In this document: positions 39,893-48,597 of the stretch, piece after piece
Layout of the letters: every line of letters starts with the position of its first letter
How positions within the stretch are numbered: the stretch's first letter is position 1
From: Oscillospiraceae bacterium
GTDB taxonomy: Bacteria > Bacillota > Clostridia > Oscillospirales > Ruminococcaceae
Reading direction: 5' to 3'
DNA length: 64,000 nt
NCBI GenBank assembly: GCA_017472965.1
Contig: JAFUNR010000009.1
Coordinates: 62,001 to 126,000 of the forward strand
Program-made: the position numbers and the translations under genes
The notes under the pieces: model-generated
Told to the model about the DNA's origin: nothing
The model's database searches: none
The model's input: the letters and a program-made list of their open reading frames with translations, nothing else

Positions 39893-42244
39893 TCACATGC
39901 GTTCATGCTTGGTACGGCTGATGATGTGATCCTGCAGGTCTTTATTCAGCAGGTTGAATTTCTGGCTGAAGCCGGATACGCGCACCGCCAGATTGCGGTG
40001 GTTTTCGGGGTGCAGCTGGGCATCCCGCAGGGTATCGGCGCTGACGATATTGAACTGCACATTGCTCAGCCCCTTTTCCGCGCCGCCCAGCAGAACATCC
40101 GCAAAATACGGGATATTCTCATCGGTGAACAGCCGGGGATCCGCTTCCACGATGGCGGAGGTGGTGCCCGGGGCTTTTTGGGTAGGCAGACAGGCCAGCG
40201 AATTGATCAGCGCGGTGAAGCCGTTGAAATCGCGGCCCTGCATGGGCGAAACGCTGTAGGCAAGCGGCTCGCCCGCACGGCGGCCGTCCGGCGAAGCCGC
40301 CGTGACCATGCCGTGGTGCAGCATCCACAGATAGGAGAACGGCTGCGGATGGAATGCATGGCCGTATTCTATGGACAGTGCCGCCAGCTCATCGCAGGCA
40401 AACTCCATCAGCTGCGCCGCCAGCGTATCCACCTCGGCGATATCGTTGCCGAATTTTGGGGCCTTGCTGACAAAGCGCCGCCGCTCGGCCTCATCCGGGA
40501 AATTATTTCTCAGCAGCTCAATGACCTGCTGCAGTGTGTAGCGCTTTTGTTCGTACACCAGCACACGCAGCGCGGTCAGCGAATCCGCCAGATTGGGCAG
40601 ACCCACCAGCATGGTCTGGTAATAATCGTACAATGCACCCTGTGCATTGAAATCACGGCCGCTTTCCGCACAGCCCTGTGTCAAAAGAGACTTATAAGGG
40701 CGCGGCTCGGTGGCGGCCGCGGACGGAAAGCTCCGCAGTGTCATATTCACTGCCGTGCGCAGCAGCCAGCGAAGCTGCTTATACACCGCCTGCAGCAGCT
40801 TTTCGTAGGTATCCAGCTCTTCCGGCGTACCGGTGCAAAGACCGGGCTGTGCATCTTCAAAAATCATGCTGCTGCCATTGGACAGGGTGTATTCCAGCGC
40901 CTTGAGCACATTGATGCGAGCAGTGACGGCATGAGGATTGCTCTTGCCGGGGATGACCGTTTCCACACAGCCGATCTGGGTGTAATTACAGGCATCCTCA
41001 TGGGCGATACCCGCCGCTTCCAACGCAGGGATCATCACATCGTCATTGAAGAAGAAGGGCACACCTTTCTGCGTATGGCCCACCACCTCCAGCGCACGGC
41101 ACAAAAACGCCTTATCCGTCCGGGGCGAAAAGCGAACCGACATACAGCGCACAAAATCCAGAGCCTCGGTGGCATCCAGCATCAACCACGAAAGCTCGTT
41201 CACCGCGCTGCTGCCGTCCGGATCGGTGCCGCCTACGCAGGATTGCTGCACATCGTAATCCCGGTACAGCTTGATCCACAGGCAGCAGATCAGCTCGAAC
41301 GCCTGCTCCTTTGTCAGGGTGCCGGCCTCGATATCCGCTTCGTAATAGGGATAGAAAATCTGATCCAGACGGCCGACAGAGTTGGCATTGATGCCGTCCT
41401 CCCAGGTGTTGAGCATATGGGCAAACCACAGGCTCTGCACCGCTTCCCAGAAATTGCGGGCGGGCTTTGCCGGCACCTGCGTGCAGACCTCGGCAATGTG
41501 CTCCAGCTCCGCTTTGCGGACAGGATCGGCTTCCGCGCCCGCCAGCTCTTTTGCCTTGACGGCATACTTTTTGCCCAGCGCACAGCCGGCGCGGCACAGA
41601 ATACGCAGATCCTCGTAAAACGGGCCGTCGCCATTCTTTTCCGCGCAAGTCTCCACATGAGCAAGCAGCCCCTCAAAGCCCAGCTTCACCACCTGCTCAT
41701 ATCCCAGCACGGTATGATTGGCGCAGATGTTGTAGCCCATGGCAGCCATCTCGGCAGCGGCATCCCACTCCTGCTGTGTCTGCGCATGGGAACGGTGCGT
41801 CCCGACCGGATTCAGCCGACCGTTCTCATCGATAAACACGCCCCAGTCGCCCTGCTCAAAGGTGATGATACGGCGTGCATCAAAAGCCCTGCGCTGTGCT
41901 TCAGCAGCATCCATCGCCTCCGGCGCCACACTGCTATCCTTCTCCAGTGCCGCCCGCAGCTGTGCCGGCGAATAGTTTACAGCCTCATCAATACCGTAGT
42001 TGTGACCGACGATCAGCTCACCTTCCATGATGAAAGGCCGTGCTCCGCGGGCAACGCCGGCAGCGCCGCCGGCGATCAGGCGGGCATTCACCTGCGCCTG
42101 TGCGGCGTTTTCGGGAAGATCAAAGGTTTCCAGCGCACCTTTGTAATAATTCAGGATCCATTCCTGTGTCACCGGAGTGGAATGGGATTTGATGTTGACC
42201 GCATCCTCGCGCAGCTGTGCGCACCGATCTGAGATTTTGAGCAT
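39893..42244 (-). CDS. Glycyl radical enzyme (pyruvate formate-lyase-like), substrate unknown
   Basis: Oxygen-sensitive radical enzyme of 783 residues with the PFL-like domain and the C-terminal glycine-radical domain. The catalytic Cys and base are C426 and E428 in IGCVET. The radical glycine is G758 in RVSGFS, where the usual Tyr is Phe, and the end reads DHIISRTKH. The GCVE motif points to the dehydratase/lyase branch rather than PFL itself. NFWEAVQSLWF and PHAVTARINVLKALE are family blocks. The ATG at 42244 has GGCGGG upstream and an extended -10 at 42287-42292. No activating radical-SAM enzyme lies nearby, and the substrate cannot be inferred. Confidence 0.9.
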   Translation of the reverse strand: MLKISDRCAQLREDAVNIKSHSTPVTQEWILNYYKGALETFDLPENAAQAQVNARLIAGGAAGVARGARPFIMEGELIVGHNYGIDEAVNYSPAQLRAALEKDSSVAPEAMDAAEAQRRAFDARRIITFEQGDWGVFIDENGRLNPVGTHRSHAQTQQEWDAAAEMAAMGYNICANHTVLGYEQVVKLGFEGLLAHVETCAEKNGDGPFYEDLRILCRAGCALGKKYAVKAKELAGAEADPVRKAELEHIAEVCTQVPAKPARNFWEAVQSLWFAHMLNTWEDGINANSVGRLDQIFYPYYEADIEAGTLTKEQAFELICCLWIKLYRDYDVQQSCVGGTDPDGSSAVNELSWLMLDATEALDFVRCMSVRFSPRTDKAFLCRALEVVGHTQKGVPFFFNDDVMIPALEAAGIAHEDACNYTQIGCVETVIPGKSNPHAVTARINVLKALEYTLSNGSSMIFEDAQPGLCTGTPEELDTYEKLLQAVYKQLRWLLRTAVNMTLRSFPSAAATEPRPYKSLLTQGCAESGRDFNAQGALYDYYQTMLVGLPNLADSLTALRVLVYEQKRYTLQQVIELLRNNFPDEAERRRFVSKAPKFGNDIAEVDTLAAQLMEFACDELAALSIEYGHAFHPQPFSYLWMLHHGMVTAASPDGRRAGEPLAYSVSPMQGRDFNGFTALINSLACLPTQKAPGTTSAIVEADPRLFTDENIPYFADVLLGGAEKGLSNVQFNIVSADTLRDAQLHPENHRNLAVRVSGFSQKFNLLNKDLQDHIISRTKHERM

Positions 42245-42286
42245 GGTATCCCGCCTTTCCTTTATCCGCTGCATCTCTCTGCACTC

Positions 42287-42292
42287 ATTATA
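42287..42292 (-). promoter_or_regulatory. Extended -10 promoter of the glycyl radical enzyme gene
   Basis: TGTTATAAT on the minus strand (TATAAT at 42287-42292) places the start of transcription near 42280. No good -35 is visible. Confidence 0.45.
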
Positions 42293-42386
42293 ACAGAAAC
42301 GATGAAAAAATCCATTCCCTGTTTGCAGATTCATAAAGAAAAATGCGGTCCCATGCACCCAGCACGGGAACCGCAGCAGAAAGCAT

Positions 42387-42872
42387 TTATTTGTGATATT
42401 TACTGCCCGCCAGAATAGAAAGTGCCCGGTAGATCTGCTCCAGCAGCATCAGACGCGCCAGCTGGTGCGGAAAGGTCATTTTCGACATGGACAGCTTCAG
42501 CTCCGCCCGCTGCTTGACGGCGGGCGCGATCCCGTGGGAGGAACCGATGATGAAGGTGAAATCGCCGCTGCCTGTCACAGCGCTGCTTTGCATCCAATCC
42601 GCCAGTTCCTCGCTGGAAAACTGCTTGCCTTCGATACACAGCGCCACCACACGGCTGCCCCTGCGCAGGCGGGCCAGCATGGCTTCGCCCTCTTTTTCCA
42701 GCGCACGGCGAATGATTGCCTCGCCGGCATTTTTCTCACGGATGGGTTCCTCCGGCAGTTCTGTGACACGGACGGATGCAAGGCCGCCCGCGCGTTTCAC
42801 ATATTCGGCACAGCCGGCGGCAAAGTAATCTGCATTGACCTTGCCCACGCAGAGGATCTCGATATTCAGCAT
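42387..42872 (-). CDS. rlmH: 23S rRNA (pseudouridine1915-N3)-methyltransferase
   Basis: SPOUT methyltransferase of 161 residues that modifies pseudouridine 1915 in helix 69 of 23S rRNA. Family features: ILCVGKVNADYF at the N terminus, FTFIIGSSHGIAPAVKQRAE for the knotted SAM site, and the conserved end LSMSKMTFPHQLARLMLLEQ running to YHK at the C terminus. GAAAAGGAG precedes the ATG. It follows the MBL-fold hydrolase gene by 45 bases on the same strand. Confidence 0.95.
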   Translation of the reverse strand: MLNIEILCVGKVNADYFAAGCAEYVKRAGGLASVRVTELPEEPIREKNAGEAIIRRALEKEGEAMLARLRRGSRVVALCIEGKQFSSEELADWMQSSAVTGSGDFTFIIGSSHGIAPAVKQRAELKLSMSKMTFPHQLARLMLLEQIYRALSILAGSKYHK

Positions 42873-42917
42873 GACTTCTCCTTTTCTGTGTGCGGCAAAT
42901 CGCCGCAGACGGCGAGA

Positions 42918-43736
42918 TCAGAATTCGATCCAGTCGGATGCACCGTGCCGCGGGCTGACCTGAAGCGTCAGCGCACCGGCGGCCAGCTGCTCCGGTGTAA
43001 AGCGGCCATCCTGCAGCAGGCGCTCCATCACGGTGGCGCGGGCCAGATCGGGGATGTTGTTCTCCTGACTGAGGTGGCACAGCGCAAAGCGGGTGCAGCC
43101 GGCAGCCAGCAGCTCGGCCAGCGTTTCGGCACATTCCTCGTTGCTCAGATGACCGCGGGTGGAGTTAATGCGGCTTTTTAAGTAATAAGGATAAGACCCC
43201 ATCATCAGCATGGTCTTGTCGTAGTTGCATTCCAGCGCCACAAGACCGCAGCCCTGCAGCTGCTGCATCACCGGATGGCTGACATAGCCAAGGTCGGTGG
43301 CGATGCTCATCGTATGCCCATCGGCGCATTCGATGTGAAATCCGCAGCAGCCGGCGGAATCATGGCTGGTGGCAAAAGCCTCCACACCGAAGCCGGCGAT
43401 ATCCTCCTGCCGGCCATCAATGGGAATCAGCTGCGCGGCGGGCGGGACGGCGTCCTCCGCCGCCAGCGCCTCCAGTGTGGCAACGCCTCCATATACCGGC
43501 ACAGGATGCTTTTTCAGAAAAACCTTCAGGCCGCTGATATGATCGGAATGCTCATGGGTGACCAGAATCCCCTTCAATCCGCGCACATCCAGTTCCAGCT
43601 GCTGCAGCGACAGCATCGCCTGCTTACAGTTTTTTCCCATATCCACCAGCAAGAACTCCGTGCCTGCCGCCGTGGTCTGTGCCACCGCCGCGCTGTTGCC
43701 GGAGGAACCGCTGTACAAGGTCGCAAAACGAGCCAT
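42918..43736 (-). CDS. MBL-fold metal-dependent hydrolase (YycJ/WalJ-like)
   Basis: Metallo-beta-lactamase-fold hydrolase of 272 residues. SGSSGNSA at the N terminus and THEHSDH (HxHxDH metal motif, near residue 56) match the YycJ/WalJ group, where ATDLGYVS and ALECNYD are also conserved. WalJ has been linked to DNA replication and cell-wall control in the walRK locus of low-GC Firmicutes; here the gene sits before rlmH without walRK. The ATG at 43736 follows AAAGGACAGGG. Confidence 0.87.
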   Translation of the reverse strand: MARFATLYSGSSGNSAAVAQTTAAGTEFLLVDMGKNCKQAMLSLQQLELDVRGLKGILVTHEHSDHISGLKVFLKKHPVPVYGGVATLEALAAEDAVPPAAQLIPIDGRQEDIAGFGVEAFATSHDSAGCCGFHIECADGHTMSIATDLGYVSHPVMQQLQGCGLVALECNYDKTMLMMGSYPYYLKSRINSTRGHLSNEECAETLAELLAAGCTRFALCHLSQENNIPDLARATVMERLLQDGRFTPEQLAAGALTLQVSPRHGASDWIEF

Positions 43737-43762
43737 GGATGAAATACCCTGTCCTTTCTTAC

Positions 43763-43792
43763 AAAAAGACCGGCCCAGACAAGGCCGGTCTT
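43763..43792 (-). terminator. Terminator of murA
   Basis: A perfect ten-bp stem AAGACCGGCC/GGCCGGTCTT is followed on the minus strand by TTTTTG, about 40 bases past the murA stop. Confidence 0.9.
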
Positions 43793-43830
43793 GGGGTTGC
43801 ATATGATGTGGCCGCCGTTCTTTTGCCGGA

Positions 43831-45120
43831 TCAGCCCACCTGATTGATGCCCGCGCTCTGCACGAATTCCACGCGGCGGATATCCGCGCCCAGCGCCGTC
43901 AGCTTTTCCACGATATCCTCGTAGCCGCGGTCGATGTGCTCGATATCCTCGATCTCGGTAACGCCGCTTGCCGCCAGCGCCGCCATGATCATTGCCGCAC
44001 CGGCGCGCAGATCGGTGGCGCGCACAGGGGCCGCCTGCAGCTCGGGCACACCTTCGAATACGGCGACCTTGCCGTTGACCTGAATGTTTGCGCCCATGCG
44101 CTGCAGCTCCTCCACATAGCGGAAGCGGCTTTCCCAGACGCTTTCAGTGATGATGGAGGTACCGGCAGCACGGCACAGCAGCACGCCCATCAGCGACTGC
44201 ATATCGGTGGGGAAGCCGGGATGGGGCGCGGTCTTGATATTGACAGGCTGGATCTCGCCGCTGCGCCAGACGCGCACGGCATCATCGTATTCCTCCACGC
44301 TTGCGCCGGCACGCTCCAACTTATCGGTGATCGGCTCCAGATGCTTGGGGGTGACATTACGGATCAGCACATTGCCGCCGGTGAGCGCCGCACCCACCAT
44401 ATAGGTGCCGGCCTCGATCTGGTCGGGGATGATGGAATATTCACAGCCGTGCAGGTTCTTTGTGCCGCGGATCTTGATGACATCGGTGCCCGCGCCGCGG
44501 ATATCCGCACCGCAGGTGTTGAGGAAGTTGGCAACATCCACCACATGGGGCTCCTTGGCCACATTTTCCAGAACGACAGTGCCGTTGGCGCAGGCCGCAG
44601 CCAGAATGGCATTGATAGTGGCGCCCACAGAAACAGTATCAAAGAAAATATGGGCCTCCTGCACGCCGTTTACGGTGGAAAGATTGATGTAGCCGCCCTC
44701 GACAGAGTTTTCAGCGCCCATCTCGCGGAACGCTTTCAGATGCTGATCAATGGGACGGGTACCCAGATTGCAGCCGCCGGGCATGGCAACGCTGGCGTAG
44801 CCGAAACGTCCCAGCAGCGCACCGAGAAAATAATAGGAAGCACGCATCTGGCGGCAAAGCTCGTCCGAGACAGGCTCGGGCCGCAGATGGGTGGTATCGA
44901 TCTCCATGGCAGTCTTGCTCAGCATACGCACGCTTGCGCCCAGCTCGGCAAGGATCCGCACGCTGACCGCCACATCGCTGATATTGGGCAGATTATCAAT
45001 AACGCAGACGCCGCCCGCCAGAATGGTGGCAGGCAGGATGGCAACCGCCGCATTTTTGGCGCCGCCGATGGTCACTTCACCTACAAGAGGTCGTCCGCCT
45101 CTGATCACAAACTTTTCCAA
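43831..45120 (-). CDS. murA: UDP-N-acetylglucosamine 1-carboxyvinyltransferase
   Basis: First committed step of peptidoglycan synthesis: transfer of enolpyruvate from PEP to UDP-GlcNAc. The 429-residue protein has GGAKNAAVA at 19-27, and PGGCNLGTRPIDQH near residue 115 holds the catalytic, fosfomycin-target Cys. The repeat fold of EPSP synthases is evident. The start is TTG at 45120 with GGAAAGG upstream. It has a near-consensus promoter with a leader of about 150 bases. Many Firmicutes carry two murA genes; only one is in this window. Confidence 0.95.
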   Translation of the reverse strand: MEKFVIRGGRPLVGEVTIGGAKNAAVAILPATILAGGVCVIDNLPNISDVAVSVRILAELGASVRMLSKTAMEIDTTHLRPEPVSDELCRQMRASYYFLGALLGRFGYASVAMPGGCNLGTRPIDQHLKAFREMGAENSVEGGYINLSTVNGVQEAHIFFDTVSVGATINAILAAACANGTVVLENVAKEPHVVDVANFLNTCGADIRGAGTDVIKIRGTKNLHGCEYSIIPDQIEAGTYMVGAALTGGNVLIRNVTPKHLEPITDKLERAGASVEEYDDAVRVWRSGEIQPVNIKTAPHPGFPTDMQSLMGVLLCRAAGTSIITESVWESRFRYVEELQRMGANIQVNGKVAVFEGVPELQAAPVRATDLRAGAAMIMAALAASGVTEIEDIEHIDRGYEDIVEKLTALGADIRRVEFVQSAGINQVG

Positions 45121-45280
45121 AATATAGTTACCTTTCCGGTCTTTTTCATGTTTTGCCGGCTGACGGTTTTAGTATATACCGCAGCAGCAGGCATCATTCT
45201 GCCGAAGGGAAAAATTCAGTACAGGTTGTTTTACGCATGAAAACTCCACACCCGAAAATGCGCGGAATTATCCGCTTACT

Positions 45281-45309
45281 ATTGTAGCACGAAAGCGTAC
45301 CGAATGCAA
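45281..45309 (-). promoter_or_regulatory. Promoter of murA
   Basis: TTGCAT (45304-45309) and TACAAT (45281-45286) on the minus strand are 17 bases apart, with TG one base before the -10. Confidence 0.75.
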
Positions 45310-45317
45310 CCGCTTTT

Positions 45318-45367
45318 GCACAAAAGAAAGCCGCGATCCCGGCTTTTCGGGCCGAAATCGCGGCTTT
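45318..45367 (-). terminator. Terminator of the M23 peptidase gene
   Basis: AAAGCCGCGAT (45327-45337) pairs with ATCGCGGCTTT (45357-45367) around an inner CCGGC/GCCGG stem. TTTCTTTTG follows on the minus strand. Confidence 0.85.
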
Positions 45368-45400
45368 GTCATCTGTTTGTTACCTTTTGTGCAGTCTGCA

Positions 45401-47368
45401 TCAGCCGTTGCCCACCCAGTTGGCAGGGTTATTCGCTATACCGTTGACACGGATCTCGAAATGGCAGTGCGGGCCGGTGGAGTTGCCGGTGCTGCCCAGA
45501 TAGGCGATCAGGTCGCCCTGATTGACCCACTGACCGACCTGTACCGCCAGCGAGCTGCAGTGACCATACAGCGAGGACATACCGCCGCCGTGATCCAGCA
45601 CCACATACACACCGTAGCCCTTATTGGTGTATTTGGCCGTTGTCACGATACCGCTCTGGGTGGCGTAGATCGGCGTACCGACACCACCGCAGATATCGAT
45701 GCCGTTGTGGGCGTACACACCGGTAAAGCCGCGGCTGCAGTAGGTGTAGCCGGGGATGGGCCACATATACGCGCCGTTGGAGGGTACCACCGACACACCC
45801 GGGCGCACCTGTGTACCGACAAGGATCTCCCGGTTGACAGGCGCTGTGATGACCGTGCTGGAAACCAGCGTTTTGGACTGCTGGATGCCGTCCACATACT
45901 CATAGTCATAAACGCATTCCTTCAGACCGGGCACACCCTGAACCACCGTCTTGGTGGCGCCGAAATACAGATCGGAGGTATTCTTCCGGGTCGTTTCGAA
46001 GGGGATCTCCTCCATCTCGGTACGGCGATAGGTCACCTTGACCCGCAGGAAGGGTACCGCCTGCGACACCAGCAGCGAATCGCCGGGGTGCAGACTCTTC
46101 AAAATATTCTGATCCGGGTTCAGATTGACCAGCTCGGCTGTGGTAAGGCCGTGCGCATGGGCAATGCCGGAAGGATTATCGCCGTTTTGGACCGTGTAGC
46201 GAACCTCGCCCGCCACCTGACTGTGGATCAGATCACCGATGGTGGCATAATCCACAATGCTGGAACGAAGGTACACACCCTCCACCAGCTGGGGTTCTTC
46301 AACAAAGGAGATGTACTCGCCTTCCTCGCCGGTGGCGTAGGGCGCCTTGATCTCATCCAGCTCACGCTGCAGACGGTCGCCGTTTGTCACTGCGCCGTAA
46401 AAAGTGCCGTTCAGATAGAAGCCGGTGGCTTCGACGATCTCCTCGCCGGAGGTCTGCAGGATGGCATCGGCGACCTCCGCCGCATCCAGCACCTTGACAC
46501 CGTCATTGACAGCCAGCATATAGCTGGGGGTCAGACTCCACTGATCGCCGCTGTCCTCCTCGGTGTAAACGATGCGGCTGCGCACATCCTGCCGGGCCTT
46601 TTCAAACACATCCTCGCTTGCCACATACCCCAGCACCTGATCGTCGTAGCTGAGCTGCAGCACATACTCGTAATCCATGACGGTGCGCACCGTGAAAACA
46701 AACAGCGCAGCCGCCGCCACAGGCAGTACCCAGCCCAGAATATCGGACAGCAGATGCATATGCTTGTACAGGCCGCGGCCGATATAGGCAAAAACCTTTT
46801 TGAATGTCTCGCCCGGGCGATCCGGATCGCGGGTGAACAGGATATCGCGGACGGTGCGGCAGGCACGGAACAGATACACAAACGGCCGCAAAAACATCAT
46901 CAGAATGGCTGCAGGCAGCCAGAGCACGACCTTGAACAACAGCGCCAATGCACGGAGCAGCGCGCCGCCTGCAACGGAAGCCCCGCGCTTGCAGACGCGC
47001 CCAACCTGCACAAAGGCATACTCGGCATAATAACCGACCTCATACAGAAAATCGCCTGCCATATGCACGCCGTCGCGCATAAACCTGCCAAACCGGCGCA
47101 TATAGCCAGGCAGCCGCGCGGCAAAAATCTTCAGTGCATCCACGGTGCGGTCAGCAAAATCCCGCTCCTGTGCAGCAGTGTTTTCGTTACGCTCCGCTGT
47201 CGCGATCGCAGGTTCAGCCGAAGGCTCTGCCGGTGCATCCTCGGCACGGTCAGCCAGTTCAATCATATCTTCCAACAGCTCCTGCCGTTCGGAACTCTTG
47301 CCCGTACGGGGTCTGCTATCTGTGGTTTTGATCCATTGTTCGTTATTCTTCAGGGATTTTTTACCCAT
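45401..47368 (-). CDS. Membrane-anchored M23 peptidoglycan endopeptidase with LysM and G5 domains
   Basis: Cell-wall hydrolase of 655 residues. A charged N terminus (1-75) precedes amphipathic helices, then hydrophobic segments at about 145-168 and 215-236. The outside part has a G5-like region preceded by LysM (YTVQNGDNPSGIAHAHGLT), and a C-terminal M23 domain with zinc ligands in HNGIDI and PHCHFEIR and the LGSTGNSTG loop. Such DD-endopeptidases cut peptide cross-links. The ATG at 47368 is chosen because GGAGG lies seven bases upstream; ATGs further upstream overlap or precede that site. Confidence 0.9.
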   Translation of the reverse strand: MGKKSLKNNEQWIKTTDSRPRTGKSSERQELLEDMIELADRAEDAPAEPSAEPAIATAERNENTAAQERDFADRTVDALKIFAARLPGYMRRFGRFMRDGVHMAGDFLYEVGYYAEYAFVQVGRVCKRGASVAGGALLRALALLFKVVLWLPAAILMMFLRPFVYLFRACRTVRDILFTRDPDRPGETFKKVFAYIGRGLYKHMHLLSDILGWVLPVAAAALFVFTVRTVMDYEYVLQLSYDDQVLGYVASEDVFEKARQDVRSRIVYTEEDSGDQWSLTPSYMLAVNDGVKVLDAAEVADAILQTSGEEIVEATGFYLNGTFYGAVTNGDRLQRELDEIKAPYATGEEGEYISFVEEPQLVEGVYLRSSIVDYATIGDLIHSQVAGEVRYTVQNGDNPSGIAHAHGLTTAELVNLNPDQNILKSLHPGDSLLVSQAVPFLRVKVTYRRTEMEEIPFETTRKNTSDLYFGATKTVVQGVPGLKECVYDYEYVDGIQQSKTLVSSTVITAPVNREILVGTQVRPGVSVVPSNGAYMWPIPGYTYCSRGFTGVYAHNGIDICGGVGTPIYATQSGIVTTAKYTNKGYGVYVVLDHGGGMSSLYGHCSSLAVQVGQWVNQGDLIAYLGSTGNSTGPHCHFEIRVNGIANNPANWVGNG

Positions 47369-47445
47369 CTGCATCCCTCCTTTTCTTCTTCCGGCAGCCG
47401 TTTTCTCTGTTTTCACCTGTGCCGAAAAAGAATCCATACGGATTT

Positions 47446-47474
47446 ATTATACACCATTGCACGCTTTACGGCAA
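47446..47474 (-). promoter_or_regulatory. Promoter of the M23 peptidase gene
   Basis: TTGCCG (47469-47474) and TATAAT (47446-47451) on the minus strand are 17 bases apart. Confidence 0.8.
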
Positions 47475-47562
47475 CCTTTTGACAGATTTTTCATGGTATT
47501 TTCGCGATTTGACGGGGATATACCGTCATCCGGCAGTTTTTTTGAAAGCAAATTTTACCGGA

Positions 47563-48486
47563 TCATTCCGCCTGTTCGCAAAAGAATGCTTTGCAGGCAT
47601 CCGACAGGATCTGCTGCGCCCGGCCAAGACCCGCCGCATCCAGCAGCTGCTGCGGAAAGGCCGAAGCAAGCTGTATCTCTCCGCTCTGCGGCGGTGCAAA
47701 GCACAGGGCGGCGCAGTGCAGTGCCTGACGGGGAAAAGCGGCATTTTTGCTGCCGCCGTACAGATCATCCCCCGCCAGCGGGCAGCCCAGCGCTGCCATA
47801 TGAACGCGGATCTGGTGTGTGCGGCCGGTCTCCAGCCGGAACACGGCCAGCGAGTATTTTTCGTTCTGCGCCAGAACCTGCCAGTGGGTACAGGCAGGCT
47901 CACCGTCTGGTGAAATGCGGCGCAGGATGACGGAATCCGGGGCGCGACCGATGGGCAGCCGGCAGGTCCCCTGCGGCTGCGGCAGCACACCGGTGAGCAC
48001 AGCTGCATACAGCTTTCGGCAGCTGCGCACCAGAAACGGCTGCGCTGCTGCGCTTTTCGCCAGCAGCAGCAGACCGGAAGTATCCTTATCCAGCCGGTAG
48101 ACCGGATGGAATGCTCCCTGTTCCCCACGGCGGGCAAGCAGCCCCATCCATGCATTCGCCAGTGTGCCGTCGGCGTAATTCAGCGTGGGGTGCACCGCCA
48201 TGCCGGCGGGCTTTTCCACCGCAGCGGCGCACTCGTTTTCCCACACGACCGTCAGCGGAATATCCTGTGCGGAAAGTTCCGGTGAGGCTTCGGGGACCGT
48301 CGGCAGCGTGATGCACATCCCCGCATGAACCGGCATGTTGGTAAAGATCACCGCGCCGTCTGCCTGAATACCGGGCGCAGTGCGCTTGGCAGCGCGGATG
48401 GCTGTGGAGGATACCCCGCAGCTGCGCAGAAAATCCCGCAGAAGCCAGCCGTCCCGTTCGGGCGGCACGATAAACTGCAGCGCCAT
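47563..48486 (-). CDS. RluA-family RNA pseudouridine synthase
   Basis: Isomerises uridine to pseudouridine in rRNA or tRNA. The 307-residue protein has a short N-terminal S4-like region (about 12-70), then VEKPAGMAVHP and the catalytic YRLDKDTSG (His replaced by Tyr at the first position; the catalytic Asp is kept), with LETGRTHQIRVHMAALGCPL and DDLYGG afterwards. The exact RNA target cannot be deduced. GGAGGTG precedes the ATG. It is a single gene between the M23 peptidase and the GNAT protein. Confidence 0.92.
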   Translation of the reverse strand: MALQFIVPPERDGWLLRDFLRSCGVSSTAIRAAKRTAPGIQADGAVIFTNMPVHAGMCITLPTVPEASPELSAQDIPLTVVWENECAAAVEKPAGMAVHPTLNYADGTLANAWMGLLARRGEQGAFHPVYRLDKDTSGLLLLAKSAAAQPFLVRSCRKLYAAVLTGVLPQPQGTCRLPIGRAPDSVILRRISPDGEPACTHWQVLAQNEKYSLAVFRLETGRTHQIRVHMAALGCPLAGDDLYGGSKNAAFPRQALHCAALCFAPPQSGEIQLASAFPQQLLDAAGLGRAQQILSDACKAFFCEQAE

Positions 48487-48553
48487 AATGCACCTCCGCT
48501 CATTCGCTTATTCTCAAAATGCCATACGGCTTTCCCCGCTGTAATGCTGCAGC

Positions 48554-48584
48554 CGCAAAAAACCGGCAGCCGCAAGGCTGCCGG
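48554..48584 (-). terminator. Terminator of the GNAT gene
   Basis: A nine-bp stem CCGGCAGCC/GGCTGCCGG with a four-base loop is followed by TTTTTT on the minus strand, 14 bases past the stop. Confidence 0.92.
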
Positions 48585-48597
48585 AGTTTGTATTGAA

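Noticed and set aside
39905-42232. Long open frame opposite the glycyl radical enzyme
   Set aside because: It mirrors the codons of an intact enzyme with all motifs; the composition is atypical for protein.
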